Origin: Pictodentalium vernedei
Lineage: Eukaryota > Mollusca > Scaphopoda > Dentaliida > Dentaliidae
DNA: 64,000 nucleotides
NCBI GenBank assembly: GCA_031216915.1
Contig: CM062289.1
Location: forward strand, 247,505,187-247,569,186
Reading direction: 5' to 3'
Part shown: piece after piece, positions 11,082 to 22,746 of the stretch
Layout: each line of letters starts with the position of its first letter
How positions within the stretch are numbered: the first letter of the stretch is position 1
Translations under genes and position numbers: made by a program
Notes under the pieces: model-generated
What the model saw: the letters and a program-made list of their open reading frames with translations, nothing else
Databases searched by the model: none
What the model was told of the DNA's origin: nothing

Positions 11082-12758
11082 ACAAGAGGCCCCAGGGGGC
11101 CTGAAGGCGCTCACCTGACATGGTAGCCTAAATATAAAACCCAGGGAATTGATTTCAACAAGTTGATCTGTCCCTGCTTAGAAAAACTTATACCAAATAT
11201 TCAAAGATTCAGACAAGTGGATCTAAAAAAAAAAATATTTTTAAAGAATATTCCTCATATTGAACTAAGTTATAATTTGGGCTCCCATAGGAAGCCCAAA
11301 TATGAACACAGGGACTTGGATTGAACAAACTTGAATCTCACTTCCAGTGGGATGCCACTTTCCAAATATCAAAAGATTCTGTCTGGTGGATGTGAAGAAG
11401 AAGATTTTTGAAGAATATTCCTCATATTTAACTAAGTTATAATTCAGGCTCCCACAGGGAGCCCAAATATCAACCCAGGGACTTGGCTTGAACAAACATG
11501 AATCTCACCCCCCTAAGGATGCTGCTTGCCAAATATCAAAACATTCCGACTGCTGAATCTGAAGAAGAAGATTTTTAAAGAAAAATTCCTCATATTGAAC
11601 TAAGTTATAATTAGAGCTCCCACAGTGAGCCCAAATATAGACCTGGGGACATGGCTTGAACATACTTGAATCTCACCCCCCTAAGGATGCTACATACCAA
11701 ATATGAAAACATTCCGACTGCTGGATCTGAAGAAGATTTTTAAAGAAAATTCCTCATTTTGAACTAAGTTATAATTCGGGGTCCCACAGTGAGCCCAAAT
11801 ATGAACCCATGGAGTTGGCTTGAACAAACTTGAATCTCAACCTCCTAAGCATGCTGCAAACCAAATATCAAAAGATTCTTATTGGTAGATCTGAAGAAGA
11901 AGATTTTTAAAGAATATTCCTCATACTGCACTAATGTAAACATTTGGGCTCCCATAGATCCCAAATATGGACCCAGAGAATTGATTTCAATAAACATGTA
12001 AAACAATCTTCCAAAGATGCTATATGTGAAATTTGAAAGCTTTTGGAGCTGTAGTTTGGGAGAAAAGTAGTCTTAAATGTTTTTCCCATTATAAACAGTG
12101 TTAAAAAATGCTGACTCAGCACTTTTTCAAAGTCCCAAAAAAGTACAACATGATATAACCGATAGCAATTTTTTCTTACCATTCCATTCTGTTGGTCCTA
12201 AGAAAGCTTCACATCATATAAGAATTCTCAGTGCTGTGTAGTTTTGGAGATATGGGCGTTTTAATTTTTTTCTATTTGTAGCTCCTGTGGTTCCCATGGG
12301 GGCGACGGAAAAAGAAATTTGGCATAAATTAAGTACTTATGACCCAATAAGCCCTCATATCAAATATGATTCAAATCTGCCTCTCGGTTTGGAAAATATA
12401 AATTTAGGGTGGGGGCAAAAAACCTTGCCCCTCCCATAATGAAGGCAAATATAGCTCCTCAAACTTCTCTTGAACAAATCTGAGTCTACGCCTCAAAAGG
12501 AAGCTGCACACCAAATATCAAGTCTCTGCTACTGCTGGTTCACGAGAAGAAGATTTTTAAAGATTTTGTTGCCCCTTGGGGGTGTGGCACCACCCAGGGA
12601 GAGGGCAACTTCATTTGAACAAATCCGAATTGGCATTAGGTAATAAACATTTACCCAACATTTGAATAAAATTTCGGAGGAGAAGTCGGTTTTGTAAAGT
12701 TTACGGCGGACGGAAAGCGATCAGTAAAGCTCCCCTTGAGCTTCGCTCAGGTGAGCTA
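11082..12758 (+). mobile_element. Family B minisatellite element, complete
   Basis: It begins ACAAGAGGCCCCAGGGGGCC, then GCGCTCACCTGACATGG. About five units of roughly 165 bp follow ('cccaaatatgaaccc', 'gaacaaacttgaatctca', 'gatttttaaagaa'), then a right arm of about 700 bp shared with 33976-37031. It closes with the hairpin TTGAGCTTCGCTCAGGTGAG and CTA. The left GCTCACCTGA and right TCAGGTGAGC are inverted. The sister family D copy has the empty site (14690-14735), so the insertion boundaries are known to within two bases and no target bases were duplicated. Confidence 0.85.
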
Positions 12759-13048
12759 AAAATAATTTGCGGTGTAGACTGTACAAAAGAACTGATGATG
12801 TGGCCCTCACAGTTAATGTATGTCAACCAAAGTTACCAGGTTACAGTGAAATTATTCCAAAACGAGTCATCCAATCAAGTCACAATGAAATCCCTTCATA
12901 AATACAGCCTGTAGACTGTGCTAAAGGTTTTCGGGCTTCGGGCATGTGTGCCATCACTGTTGATCGATCGCAACCAAAAGGGGACATCCTCATCTAGACA
13001 TTATACTGAGTCATCCTACCAAGATACAATGAAATCAATACAGCCTGT

Positions 13049-13446
13049 TATTTATTTATTGGTGTTTAAGGTCATATACTTGAGCACAATGGCTAATCAT
13101 GACCGTGACAGTTTTATGGGTGGAGGAAGCCGGAGTACCCAGAGAGAACTACAGAGCAACAACGAGCAGCTGCCAGCTCCCCAACATTGTAACTCCGCAC
13201 TGCAGCACAGGCATCAGGGTTAGATTGGTTGAAGACATCCGTACCATCAACGTGCAGTACGCCTTAGTACATGGCGTCATCATGACCCCATGTGGACAAT
13301 CAGGGTTAAGTGCCTTGCCCAAGAACACAATGCGAGAGTCTGAATTGATCGCTCAGACGGTCACCCATCCAATGATTAACCAGGCTCGATGTTACTTAAC
13401 TTCGGAGATCTGGCGAGAACCGGTTACCGCAACGCCACCGCACCCC
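13049..13446 (-). repeat. SINE with 5S rRNA-derived head
   Basis: Read on the minus strand from 13446, the head aligns with the internal half of 5S rRNA: GATCTCCGAAGTTAAGTAAC (box A region) and GCCTGGTTAATCATTGGATG followed by GGTGACCG (box C region), in the right order and spacing. The downstream body and AT-rich tail are those of the tRNA-headed SINE at 39405-39769. Flanks CAATACAGCCTGT (13036-13048) and CAATACAACCTGT (13447-13459) form a 13-bp target duplication with one mismatch, although similar bases also occur in the host family D unit. Confidence 0.85.
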
Positions 13447-15188
13447 CAATACAACCTGTAGTCTATGCTAAAGGTTTTGGGCTCGGGTCGCCATCACGGT
13501 TGAATGATCGCTACCAAAAGGGGACGTTCTGATCTAGACATTATCGGGAATCATCCTACCAAGTTACTATGAAATCCCTTCATAAATACAACCTGCAGAC
13601 TGTGCCAAAGGTTTTCGGGCTTCAGGTCCCTGCAGCCATCACAGTTGACCAATCGTGACCAAAAGAAGACATTCTTATCTAGACATTATGTGGAGTCATC
13701 CTACCAAGTTACAATGAAATCCCTTCATAAATACGACCTGTAGTCTATACTAAAGGTTTTGGGGTTTTGGGCTAGGGCAGCCATCACAGCTGAATGATTG
13801 CTACCAAAAGGGGACGTTCTCATCTAGACATTATCTGGAATCATCCTACTAAGTTTCTATGAAATCCATTCATAAATACGACCTGTAAAATGTGCTAAAG
13901 GTTTTCGGGCTTTGGGCCCTTGTAGCCATCACAGTTGACCAGTTGCGATCAAAAGGGGCTGTTCTCATCTAGACATTATATGGAGTTATCCTACCAAGTT
14001 ACAATGAAATCCTGCCATAAATACGACTTGTAGACTGTGCTAAAGGTTTTCGGGTTTTAGGCTCGGGTAGCCATCACAGTTGACAGATCGCGGCCAAATG
14101 GGGAAGTTCTCATCGAGACATCATACGGATTCATCCCACCAAGTTACAATGAAATCCCTCCATATTAAATACGACCTGTAGACTGTGCTAAAAAATTGTT
14201 GGGTTTCCGGCTTGGGAAGCCATCATGTTTGACAGATCATGGCCAAAAGGGTACGTTCTCATCTAGACATTATACAGAGTCATCCTACCAAATTCCAATG
14301 AAATCCCTTCACAAATACAACCTGTAGACTGTGCTAAAGGTTTTTGGTTTTTGGGCTTGGGTAGCCATCACGGTTGACCGATTGCAACCAAAAGGGGTTG
14401 TTCTCATCTAGACATGACCTGAAACCTGCATATGAAAATTCATGACGATCGGACAAGAACTGCGGGGTGCAGCCTGTGCTAAAGGAAAATGTGAACAGAC
14501 TCACAGACTTCCGCACGTGTGATGGCAATAGCTTATCATGACTTTGTCAAGTTAAGCTAAAAATGAATGTGTCAATGACTCTGTAGCTTAACTTCACTGT
14601 GTGTTGTGTTTGATGAAAAGGATAATGTTCAATGTTTATGAAAGGATTATGAAATACTACAAGAATTGTGATAATTGAGAATATGTTAATTTCTGTTCCC
14701 TGTATACTATATTTTCAATAAAAATAATTTGAGGTGTAGACTATACTAAAGAAGTGAGGGGCGGGTTAATGTGGCTCTCACAGTTAATGTATGTCAACCA
14801 AAGTTACCAAGTTACAGTGAAATTATTCCAAAACGAGTCATCCTATCAAGTTACAATGAAATCCCTTCATAAATATGGACTGTAGACTGTGCTAAAGATT
14901 TTTGGGCTTCGGGCCTGTGTAGCCATCACAGTAGACCCATCCCAGACAAAAGGGGACGTCCTCATCTAGACATTATACTGAGTCATCCTACAAAGTTACA
15001 ATGAAATCCCTTCATAAATATATAAATTTTATAGTAAATTTCCTTTCTTATTATACCTACCGCAATTGTTTACTATAGGCTTGCACTACAATGGAAGAAC
15101 CTACACTACGAGTCGGAAGTAGTTGTAGGAACAACCATGGTATAATCAGGAATCGAAACGCGGATGTAAACTTTCAATAAACGCGTTC

Positions 15189-15345
15189 ATCGTTTTTTTT
15201 CGCAGTTATTCTCCAGGAGTATCGCTTGACAGTTTGTTTCTGTTCCCGGTTGTAAATGAAGATAAACACGATTATCGTTTTTTTGTGGTTATCCTCCAGG
15301 GATATCATGCAACAGTTCGTTTCTGTTCCCGATTGTAAACGAAGA
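15189..15345. repeat. Subterminal tandem duplication of about 78 bp
   Basis: Two diverged direct copies carry 'ttattctccagg', 'cagtttgtttctgttcccg' and 'gttgtaaatgaagataaac'. They lie just inside the left end of the CACTA-like element. Subterminal repeats are usual transposase-binding regions in that superfamily. Confidence 0.6.
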
Positions 15346-15399
15346 TAAACATTCATCCGTTCGGCAAATAACGAGCATTGGCACATGTGCTTCAACTTG

Positions 15400-17440
15400 A
15401 ATGTACAAGAGCAAACTAAAAGAAAAGACAGCAGCACAGAAATCGCCTTAATAGCATGTAGCTATTTTATCTCACAAAAATTCTCTCCAAACATCTCGCA
15501 CCATTTATCACTTAACACTATCCCCCGCCCCTTACAAAAACCACCACTTTGTAATGTGTCCCCCCCCCCCCCCCGGGCCCCCTCCATCCCCAGCCCCCAA
15601 AATGCCAATTGCCTACCTATTAGTTACATTCATGGACGAGGTCAGCTGAACCACTTGCTGGCTAAAAAATAGCCAGCGCAATATGGAAAATTCGCCATTC
15701 GAATTCAAAACGACATGAACATGGTTATCCATCAATTGTCCCTCCCACCAACTCCAAATACCCCATTTCACTTCTCCTGCCTCTATTGCACCATTCACCA
15801 AAACTCTGGCGATTAAATGCCCTGAAGTTTCCAATTTGATAGAAAAAAATACTTTCTATTTCATCGCCTCAGTCTTGTCTTAAATGACTTGATGCCGTAA
15901 TACGCTTAGCTACGTCGGATGTCATTTACCACTTAATAAAGGCTTCGGTGCCCCGGTATATGACACCCCATCCCTCTCTTCTCCATGCACACCCCACCCT
16001 CTCATTCTGAACTCTGAAGGACTAAGGACAGTTCCAAACATAACACATGCATGTGCAAACCCCAGGGTTTTACATATACCTCCCTTATTATATGGATGTC
16101 AATTTGGGGTAAATTGATATTCTGTTTGCTTTCCTTCATTGGACGAAGATGTTTACAACATAATGAGTTTTAGTTATTTATTCGCCATAATATTTAAAAA
16201 ATGTGCTAATTTCTAAGGGTAGAGATTGCCAAAAAAAAATAACTCACATGTTGATTCTACGTGACAAGATCGTTGCTCGACACATGCGCCTGGGAACAAA
16301 GACAATTCGTCCCTATTCAGTTTGACCCATATTCTGCATAACTTTCACTTGAATTTTTCATTTGAAATAATGAAACAAACTGAGTTTCTTCATCTAGAGA
16401 ACTTGTCCCCTCCTCCCACTCTCCCTGAAAATTTTGCCATTGCATATTGCGAGGGTAGTGGCACCCTTTTGTCAGATTCCATTCCAAACATGCACAGAAT
16501 AAGGGTGTTTGGGTTGAGGAGTCAGTACTGTCGCTCCAACCCATTTTCTGTAACACTTGTTTGCAGAGTTTCTCATTTGGATCATAGATTTATCAGTGAA
16601 AATAACATTGTCGATGTTTTCTGAGTTTTATACAATACTTCCATTGTACATTACAAAATGTTTCAATGTCTGAGTGCATTTAGATTTTAACGCCAACATT
16701 TTAAAAAATGTCAATCATTTAAATGCAGCAGATCTCCTTTTGCCATTCAAATAGTGCAAATAGTGGGTAGTTCAGAAAAAAGAAAAAACCCAATGGAAAA
16801 AGCACTCTTAGAATAGCAGTAACCGTCCCTCTTTCGTGTTTCCACAGGTGGTTAATTACAGTAGTTTGTTTTGTAATTAAACTGGTGGCAATTAGACACT
16901 CACCAAAATTGGATTAAGAGCCGGACATACAAATCAATCAGCTTCCTTTTTATTGTGCAGGCCTTCTGAAGTTATTGTTTACAAAAAACAATGCTCTGGA
17001 TCTCACAATGCACCCCGAAAAGTAATTAAGTATTCATGCAATTGAATTAAATATTTTGAGAATGGCATCAATTAATCCATTCCCGACTTGTGTATTGTTT
17101 CCCGACGCTCTGCATTTCTTCAGTTCAGTGTACTTGCAGTGACATTTTATTCTCATCACATTCAATAGCAGCCATACCTTTTTTCTGAATTCATGACGCA
17201 TTTGAATATTGAAATTCCATTGCATCTTAATACGAATGCTTATCATTTCGAGCCTAAGGATTTTGCGAGAGCGTGGTGAGAGAAGGGGAGCCCATCGGGA
17301 AGAATAACACGTTTGAGCCTTTTACCCGATCCAGGTAGCGACGATATGTACCCCCCCCCCCCCCCCCCCCCCCCCCCACCTGGCTACACCACTGAAATGC
17401 CCTCACGAAATATTTTTTTAAAAATCGCGACATCGACGCC
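15400..17440. other. Interior of CACTA-like element, no gene recognised
   Basis: There is no convincing coding region. A poly-C tract lies at about 15561-15574. A longer one (about 37 C) at 17351-17387 is followed by CCTGGCTACACCACTG, which on the minus strand reads CAGTGGTGTAGCCAGG and looks like a transposon end; I found no partner end. Confidence 0.5.
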
Positions 17441-17892
17441 GTAGCTGCGCCGGGGTGGTGCAATTTCACAAAATTCTAAGTTCATCAAGGGCCATAACTC
17501 CCAGAAAAATATTTGGAACCACACATGCATTGAACAGTGGCTAGACATCAATAAGATGCACTTACATGCTACATATAAAGTCATTCCATCAAGTATTCCA
17601 AAAGTTATTGAGTTTTGAAACTTGTTGGTCACAGACAGACCGACCGTCATTCTAAGTTCATCAAGGGCCATAACTCCAAGAAAAATATTTGGAACAACAC
17701 ATGCATTGAACAGTGGCTAGACATCAATAAGATACACTAACATGCCAAATATAAAGTCATTCCATCAAGTATTTCAAAAGTTATTGAGTTTTGAAACTCG
17801 TTGGTCACAGACAAACTCGTTGGTCACAGACAGACCGACCAACCAACAGACAGACCGACATTGCCACTTATAGAGCTGCTAGTCGCAGCTAA
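17441..17892 (+). mobile_element. Family G short minisatellite element
   Basis: A left GTAGCTGCG and a right CGCAGCTAAAA form a subterminal inverted repeat. Between them are about two units of roughly 175 bp ('ttctaagttcatcaagggcc', 'aaaaatatttggaac', 'ctagacatcaataagat'), followed by a GACAGACCGACC run and a short hairpin (CTGCTAGTCGCAG). It has the same overall plan as families A to D. Confidence 0.6.
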
Positions 17893-19440
17893 AAATTATT
17901 TCAAAAAAAAATGTTGCATCCCTCTCGACAATGAGCCTGTGGAGTAAGTTTCAGTATGCCCACTCTCAACCCGCAATCTCTTTGGTGCAATAGATAAATG
18001 TCTACATCTGTAGAGCAGCATTCTTTGCTTCCAAGGGTTCCCGACAAGGATGTGTATTTATCTAAAATCATGGTGTGTGTATGTACTCCTCTAAGGTTTC
18101 TCTTGGAATGGTGTATTTTAAATGTAACTTGGTTTCAACTACATGCAGGTCTGAACTTTGGTGGGCAGAAGGTGCCGCGTGTTTTGTATAGAGCACGTGT
18201 TCAGATGAGAATTAGCATTTTCGTGTTTAGCACACAAATAAACAAATTAAGGCCAGAACCATTCTTCGTTGTTTTTTTTGTTCAATGATCATTTTATTTT
18301 TAATGTGCATTATCCCAACAAAACATATTTCATTAGATTAAATGGTCATTCGCACATTTCTTCAAATGTTTATTCACCACAAAACAACCGCCTCACATAA
18401 ACATTTCATTCGAGTATATTTGGCTTTTGCACTGCTGAAAATCACAGTAGCCCACACGTTATTCATTTGAATTTCCTTGTTACCTGGCATGCCAATTAAT
18501 GCATTAGTAAAAAGTTTGCCCGTGTAGTGGAGATTCACGAACCAATGCATCAGTGAACTTAACCCACGCCTGGGAAACTCTTAGTTGAATAACTGTTAGC
18601 CAACAGACCGGTTTAATTTTGGAGTTCTGTATTTTTCTTGGATGTGGTTCAGAGAGTAGATATGTGTGAGTTAGTATGGTAACACTGGGTGGGCAGTAAA
18701 AAATTAGGAAACATATTACTTCTGCTTTATGCTTAGGTGTTGTTCATGACTCAACAGTCATTCAGACACGCTTTGGAAAGTGAAAGTGGTGTTTTGATAG
18801 AGGATAATTTTTTACGTGTGTTGGAAAAACATGTTATTCTCTTCCATTAAACTGTGACAGATTATTGGACATGAGAGGCAAAGAATACTGGGTAGTGGGA
18901 CAGAATTTTTCATGAAGAAATAAAGTCCAACAATGTGTTGTTGAATTTGTAGTTTGTTGCGATCCAGATGCAGCAGTATTGAGATTTTGAAGGCTTTCTT
19001 TGCCTTTGGTGGGCCTACTTAAAAACTCGTGACCGACAATAAGACTGAAAAAATATTTTCAATTTGACTTTTAACTTGTTCAAATATACAATGGATTATG
19101 CATTATATTCACATCAGATGATTTTTCAAGATAATCTCGGCCACTCAATGTCGCAGTGATCAGATCCATGCGTTATTTATTAAATATTTGACAGTCTCCA
19201 GTACGACTTGCGAAATTGGAAATTTTGTGCTAAAAGGCAGACAATGGACAGTATATCGAATGGAATGACCTTCTAAATTTTTGATTGCTCGACTTGAGCA
19301 TTGCAAACGCCAACAACAGATATTGGATTTTTGCTTTACATGTGCATAGATTGTATCATAAATGATTGTTGGTATCGTTTATTTGCGTTTATGACTGAAA
19401 GCCACAATGCAGTTTCATCAAAGCCCACGTCTCGTTTCTT
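17893..19440. other. Interior of CACTA-like element, no gene recognised
   Basis: AT-rich, with only short open frames and no family match I can make. If a transposase was once here it is not recognisable by eye. Confidence 0.45.
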
Positions 19441-19902
19441 CCCACATGACTAACACTATCGTTTATTTACGTTTCGCACTCCGGTCGCAAACGATCGGCA
19501 ACCGCGGTTATCATTTTTATTAGTGACACAGAAACAAAACTAGCGTTTTTGTATAGTTTATAACCGCGCACAAAACCGTAAGATAATTGCGGTTTACCTA
19601 CAACTACTTCTGACTTGTAGTGTAACTCGGATAAAATACTCTCTATTTTAACCTTTCCCAAGAGATTTGGGAAAGAAAAGTGGTGTAAAAACACCACGAA
19701 AAAATAAGCCAAAACTGGGTCGAGTGCCATCGGCGCACACCCAGTATGGAACACCCTTCCATAGTACAAATCCACGATTTCCGTAAACCAATGCGCAGTG
19801 CGTCATAAATTCATCATTCTTTTGATTCCAACAACACAGGAGTTATGTGATCAGCAGGGAGGAAGGATTCTTACCCGAATAAGAAGACGGGAGGGCCTCC
19901 AT

Positions 19903-19992
19903 GTAAACAATTGCGGTAGGTATAATAAGAAAGGAAATTTACTATAAAATTTATATTTCTTATCAACCTACCTTGCAATTGTTTACTATAGG
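19903..19992. other. DIRS internal complementary region, copy 1
   Basis: GTAAACAATTGCGGTAGGTA and onward is the complement of the outer left end (15022-15075). It is followed directly by the complement of the outer right end (25980-26018). In DIRS-1 this region templates joining of the two ends during circular DNA synthesis. The join reads 'actataaaatttatatttctt'. Confidence 0.85.
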
Positions 19993-20094
19993 CTGAATAG
20001 ACAATAGGATGGAGGTGGAGGGAATCACATAACCAACCCACACATAACTCAATAGCAGTGGAACCGTGGACAGAGGAAGAGATCCCTAGGCCTA

Positions 20095-20899
20095 TCAAAC
20101 CAAAGCATCACAAACATTTGTAAAAGACAATGAAAGATGGGGTGTATGGTGAATGCGACGCAGACAGAAAGCTAAATGGCTGGGACAGACAACAGCCTGA
20201 GCCGAAGAAAGAGGGCCCCGAGGACAAAGGTCCTCTGTCGGCTCCTGCAACTGTCGCAGATAAAAGGAGAAAGTAGCATTTCTCCAGTAGGCTGCCAGTA
20301 GAACATCTGTCATCCGACAACATGACAGAGTTATTAAAAGAGGAAGACAATGCACGCACCTCGTGGCAGAAAAAACAATTGGTAATACAATCACCAGTAG
20401 CTAGACGAGCGGAAGCTGCACGAATAGCAAGACAAATCCATCGAGAAATGGATGCAGGAGAGATCTGGCATGTGAGAAGACGCATATCCATCTAGGATAA
20501 AGGCGTGAACGCCCCCCACCCCCAAGCAGATCAGCGCCCAAGAAAGTGACCATCTTTGAGTAAACTGCAAAGTCCTAGGCCTTTTCAAGGAAAAGAGCTG
20601 AACAAGCTTGGAGAGGCAAGGATGATCGTTGAAACAATGCGGTACCACATATGAAAAAAGGTCTCTGAAGCATGGACTTGTACCCATTGCTGGAGACCCC
20701 CAGAACAAACATATACCAGAAACTCCACAAGCGGTGTGATCGAAGGAGTGACAGAAGCAACAGAGTGATCGCACACCATTGAGAGGCTAAACCAGTGGAG
20801 TGTGTGCCTCCTTGAAGAAGAAAAGCGACTCCATTGCGTGTCTCGAAAAACCACTACAGAGGAGACAGGACCTGATAAAAGACATGTGTGAAGGCACAA
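20095..20899 (-). pseudogene. DIRS tyrosine recombinase, deleted core
   Basis: The N-terminal core-binding region is recognisable (CDHSVASVTPSITPLVEFLV, about 20700-20790). It is followed in another frame by QRPF/FSYVVPHCFNDHP-type sequence. The C-terminal domain shows ISRWICLAIRAA near 20410-20450 and YWRNATFSFYLRQL with the catalytic Tyr codon at 20260-20262. About 130 residues between DMRLLTC and ISPASISRW are missing compared with copy 2, including the first catalytic Arg block (ATARQVSDLHAL in copy 2). Frameshifts also break the frame. This gene normally integrates the circular DIRS cDNA. Confidence 0.8.
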
Positions 20900-21240
20900 T
20901 GAAGTCGGGTCAACTTGAAACTTGGCAAAGAAAGTCGCGACGTAGAGGGAGACATGCCGGAACCGCCGCTAACAGAGAACAGAGCAGATTGATCCACACC
21001 CACCGAGGCGACGGGTGTGATCGAAAGGATTCAACGACTGCCGGTTCATATCTGGGGGAGAACCTGAGGCAGAATTGGAACCGGAAGGAAGGCAGAATTG
21101 GAACCGGAAGGAAGGCTTAGCCAACAAGACCGTCCCAAAGGAGGGCCAGAGCGTCCACAGCGAAAGCCAGAGCATCTGGACACGGGGACACGAAAGTGTC
21201 CACCTGATGGTTCCAATGGTTCCAATGAGTCGCAAAGAGA

Positions 21241-22690
21241 TCAATGGAACACCGCCATGTGGAGCAGCCACTCGATGGAAAAGAACCTGCCCCGTCGCGA
21301 CAGGGAGTCAGCTAGGATGTTCAGACGACTGGAAATGTGACGAACAACCACCCCGGCGTTGACATCCTGAGCGAGCAGTAGAAGATCCCGAGCCAATTCG
21401 TACATTGGAACCGAGTGCGTGCCGCCCTGGTCCCAAATGTAAGCAACCACTGTCGAATTGTCGAACAACAGAGGGACCTGACGATTCGACAGGTGAGGGA
21501 TCCACTGCCTGAAACTCAGAAGAAGAGCAAGAAGCTCCTTCTGGTCGATGTGCAGAGATGCCCGATCCTGGTCTCACATCCCGTGAAGGGAAAGACCTAG
21601 AGGATCCAACGTCGCACCCCATCCGAGATCGCTGACATCTGCTTTCAGAACACGATCGGACGTGGGTAAGTCCAACAGGACACCCTGCGTGATCCACTGA
21701 ACATTCGTCCAGTGGAGAAGGTGAGGATAAGAGATTCTGGAACTGAAGCACCAGATCCAGAGAATCGACATTCGGCCTCCAACAACTGAGCAGAAAGTGT
21801 TGGAGAGGTGGGACAGGCAGCCGACCTAGAGGAATGAGATCCGTCACCGAACTGCAGGGACCGAGCAGCCGGAGAATACCCCATGCAGTCGCGGATGTGG
21901 ACTGGAAACAGAGTCAGAGCAAAAGCTGAGAGAATCACAGCCCTGGCCTGGGGAACCGCCACCGTATTGAACTGAGTGTGGAAGGCCATCCCCCAGATGA
22001 CAAAACGACTGAGAAGGGATCAGATCCGACTTCTCCTCAAGCTCAACAGAGTGTCGACATCCAACTCCAGTAAGGCAGCATTGGAATTCCTCTGGAGGAT
22101 ATCGTCTAGATATGCCAAGGTAGTCATCCTGGACTGTGTGCGATGGAAGGCTATCACATGCGACATCAGTCGCTGAAGGCCCAAGGAGCCAGGTTGAGGC
22201 CGAAAGGCATGGCCTTCAACTGGTAAACTCGCCCCAGAAAAGCGAACCTGAGATGCTTCCGCGACACCCGATGAATCGGAACGTGAAAGTAAGCGTCTCG
22301 CAGGTCGATGCTAGAAGCGAAATCTCCCTGGTGAATGGAACGGCGGACCGACCTGAAAGTCTCCATGCTGAACTTGGGAGCAATGATAGACTGGTTCAGG
22401 ATACTCAGATCGATAACCGGTCGGAGTCGGCCACCCTTCTTCGGCACCAAGAACAGGCGGGAATAGAACCCCACTGACTGAATGTTCTTGACGACCTCGA
22501 TCGCCCCCTTGGCCAGGAGATTGTCTATCTCCGTGAACAAAAAGCTCCCAACGTAAAACATTGGGAGCTTTCTGAGTATCCCGTGGTTGGAAGAGGCACT
22601 CTGGACAGAGTGGGGTGCCTTCGGAAGGATATTCGCAGCCCGGACCGAACAACATCTAATACCCAAGGATCGGATGTGATGGTGGCCCAA
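21241..22690 (-). pseudogene. DIRS reverse transcriptase and RNase H, frameshifted
   Basis: The RT domain (22690 to about 21990) shows VPKKGGRLRPVIDLSILNQS, GDFASSIDLRDAYFHVPIH, FAFLGRVYQLKAMPFGLNLA and the active-site YLDD near 22110-22125. The RNase H domain follows: DVSDLGWGA (first Asp, about 21630) and LFDNSTVVAYIWDQGGTHS through RHISSRLNILADSLSR (about 21300-21470). The set and wording are characteristic of DIRS rather than Gypsy or LINE. The RT stretch to 22166 is open; later parts lie in other frames. Downstream is the recombinase; upstream is gag. Confidence 0.85.
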
Positions 22691-22746
22691 CGGTCTGCAA
22701 ACTCTGCTATCCTTCCTCCAACCTGGACGAATTGAGGTGAGAACCT

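Larger units (their letters stand above)
10925..14560 (+). mobile_element. Family D minisatellite element, copy 1, with two nested insertions
   Basis: Left end: hairpin AGTGTCAATGACACT then TGTAGCTTAACTTGAC. Left arm: about 150 bp ending 'ctgttccctgtat'. Array: about nine units of roughly 150 bp carrying 'catctagacattat', 'cctaccaagttacaatgaa', 'gtagactgtgctaaagg' and 'agccatcac'. Right end: 'cttatcatgactttgtcaag' then TTAAGCTAAAA. The ends form an inverted repeat of about 14 bp. The left arm is split by a family B element (11082-12758) and the array by a SINE (13049-13446). Copy 2 follows within two or three bases, in the same orientation. Confidence 0.8.
15104..19622. mobile_element. CACTA-like DNA transposon, non-autonomous
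   Basis: The ends are CACTACGAGTCGGAAGTAGT and, on the other strand, CACTACAAGTCAGAAGTAGT, continuing to GTTGTAGG. That makes an inverted repeat of about 28 bp with two mismatches, starting CACTA. TA flanks both sides (15102-15103, 19623-19624); removing the element with one TA rejoins the DIRS terminal repeat as seen in its right copy. Subterminal repeats rich in 'aaacgataa'/'cgtttat' occur at both ends. No transposase was recognised in the 4.5 kb. CMC/EnSpm elements usually duplicate 2-3 bp. A family G element and C-rich tracts lie inside. Confidence 0.7.

Noticed and set aside
13330-13446. 5S rRNA gene
   Set aside because: Only the internal promoter half matches; the 5' and 3' parts are replaced and it is joined to a SINE body.
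17254-17469. Poly-Gly protein from the 37-C tract
   Set aside because: A homopolymer read through; no codon structure on either side.
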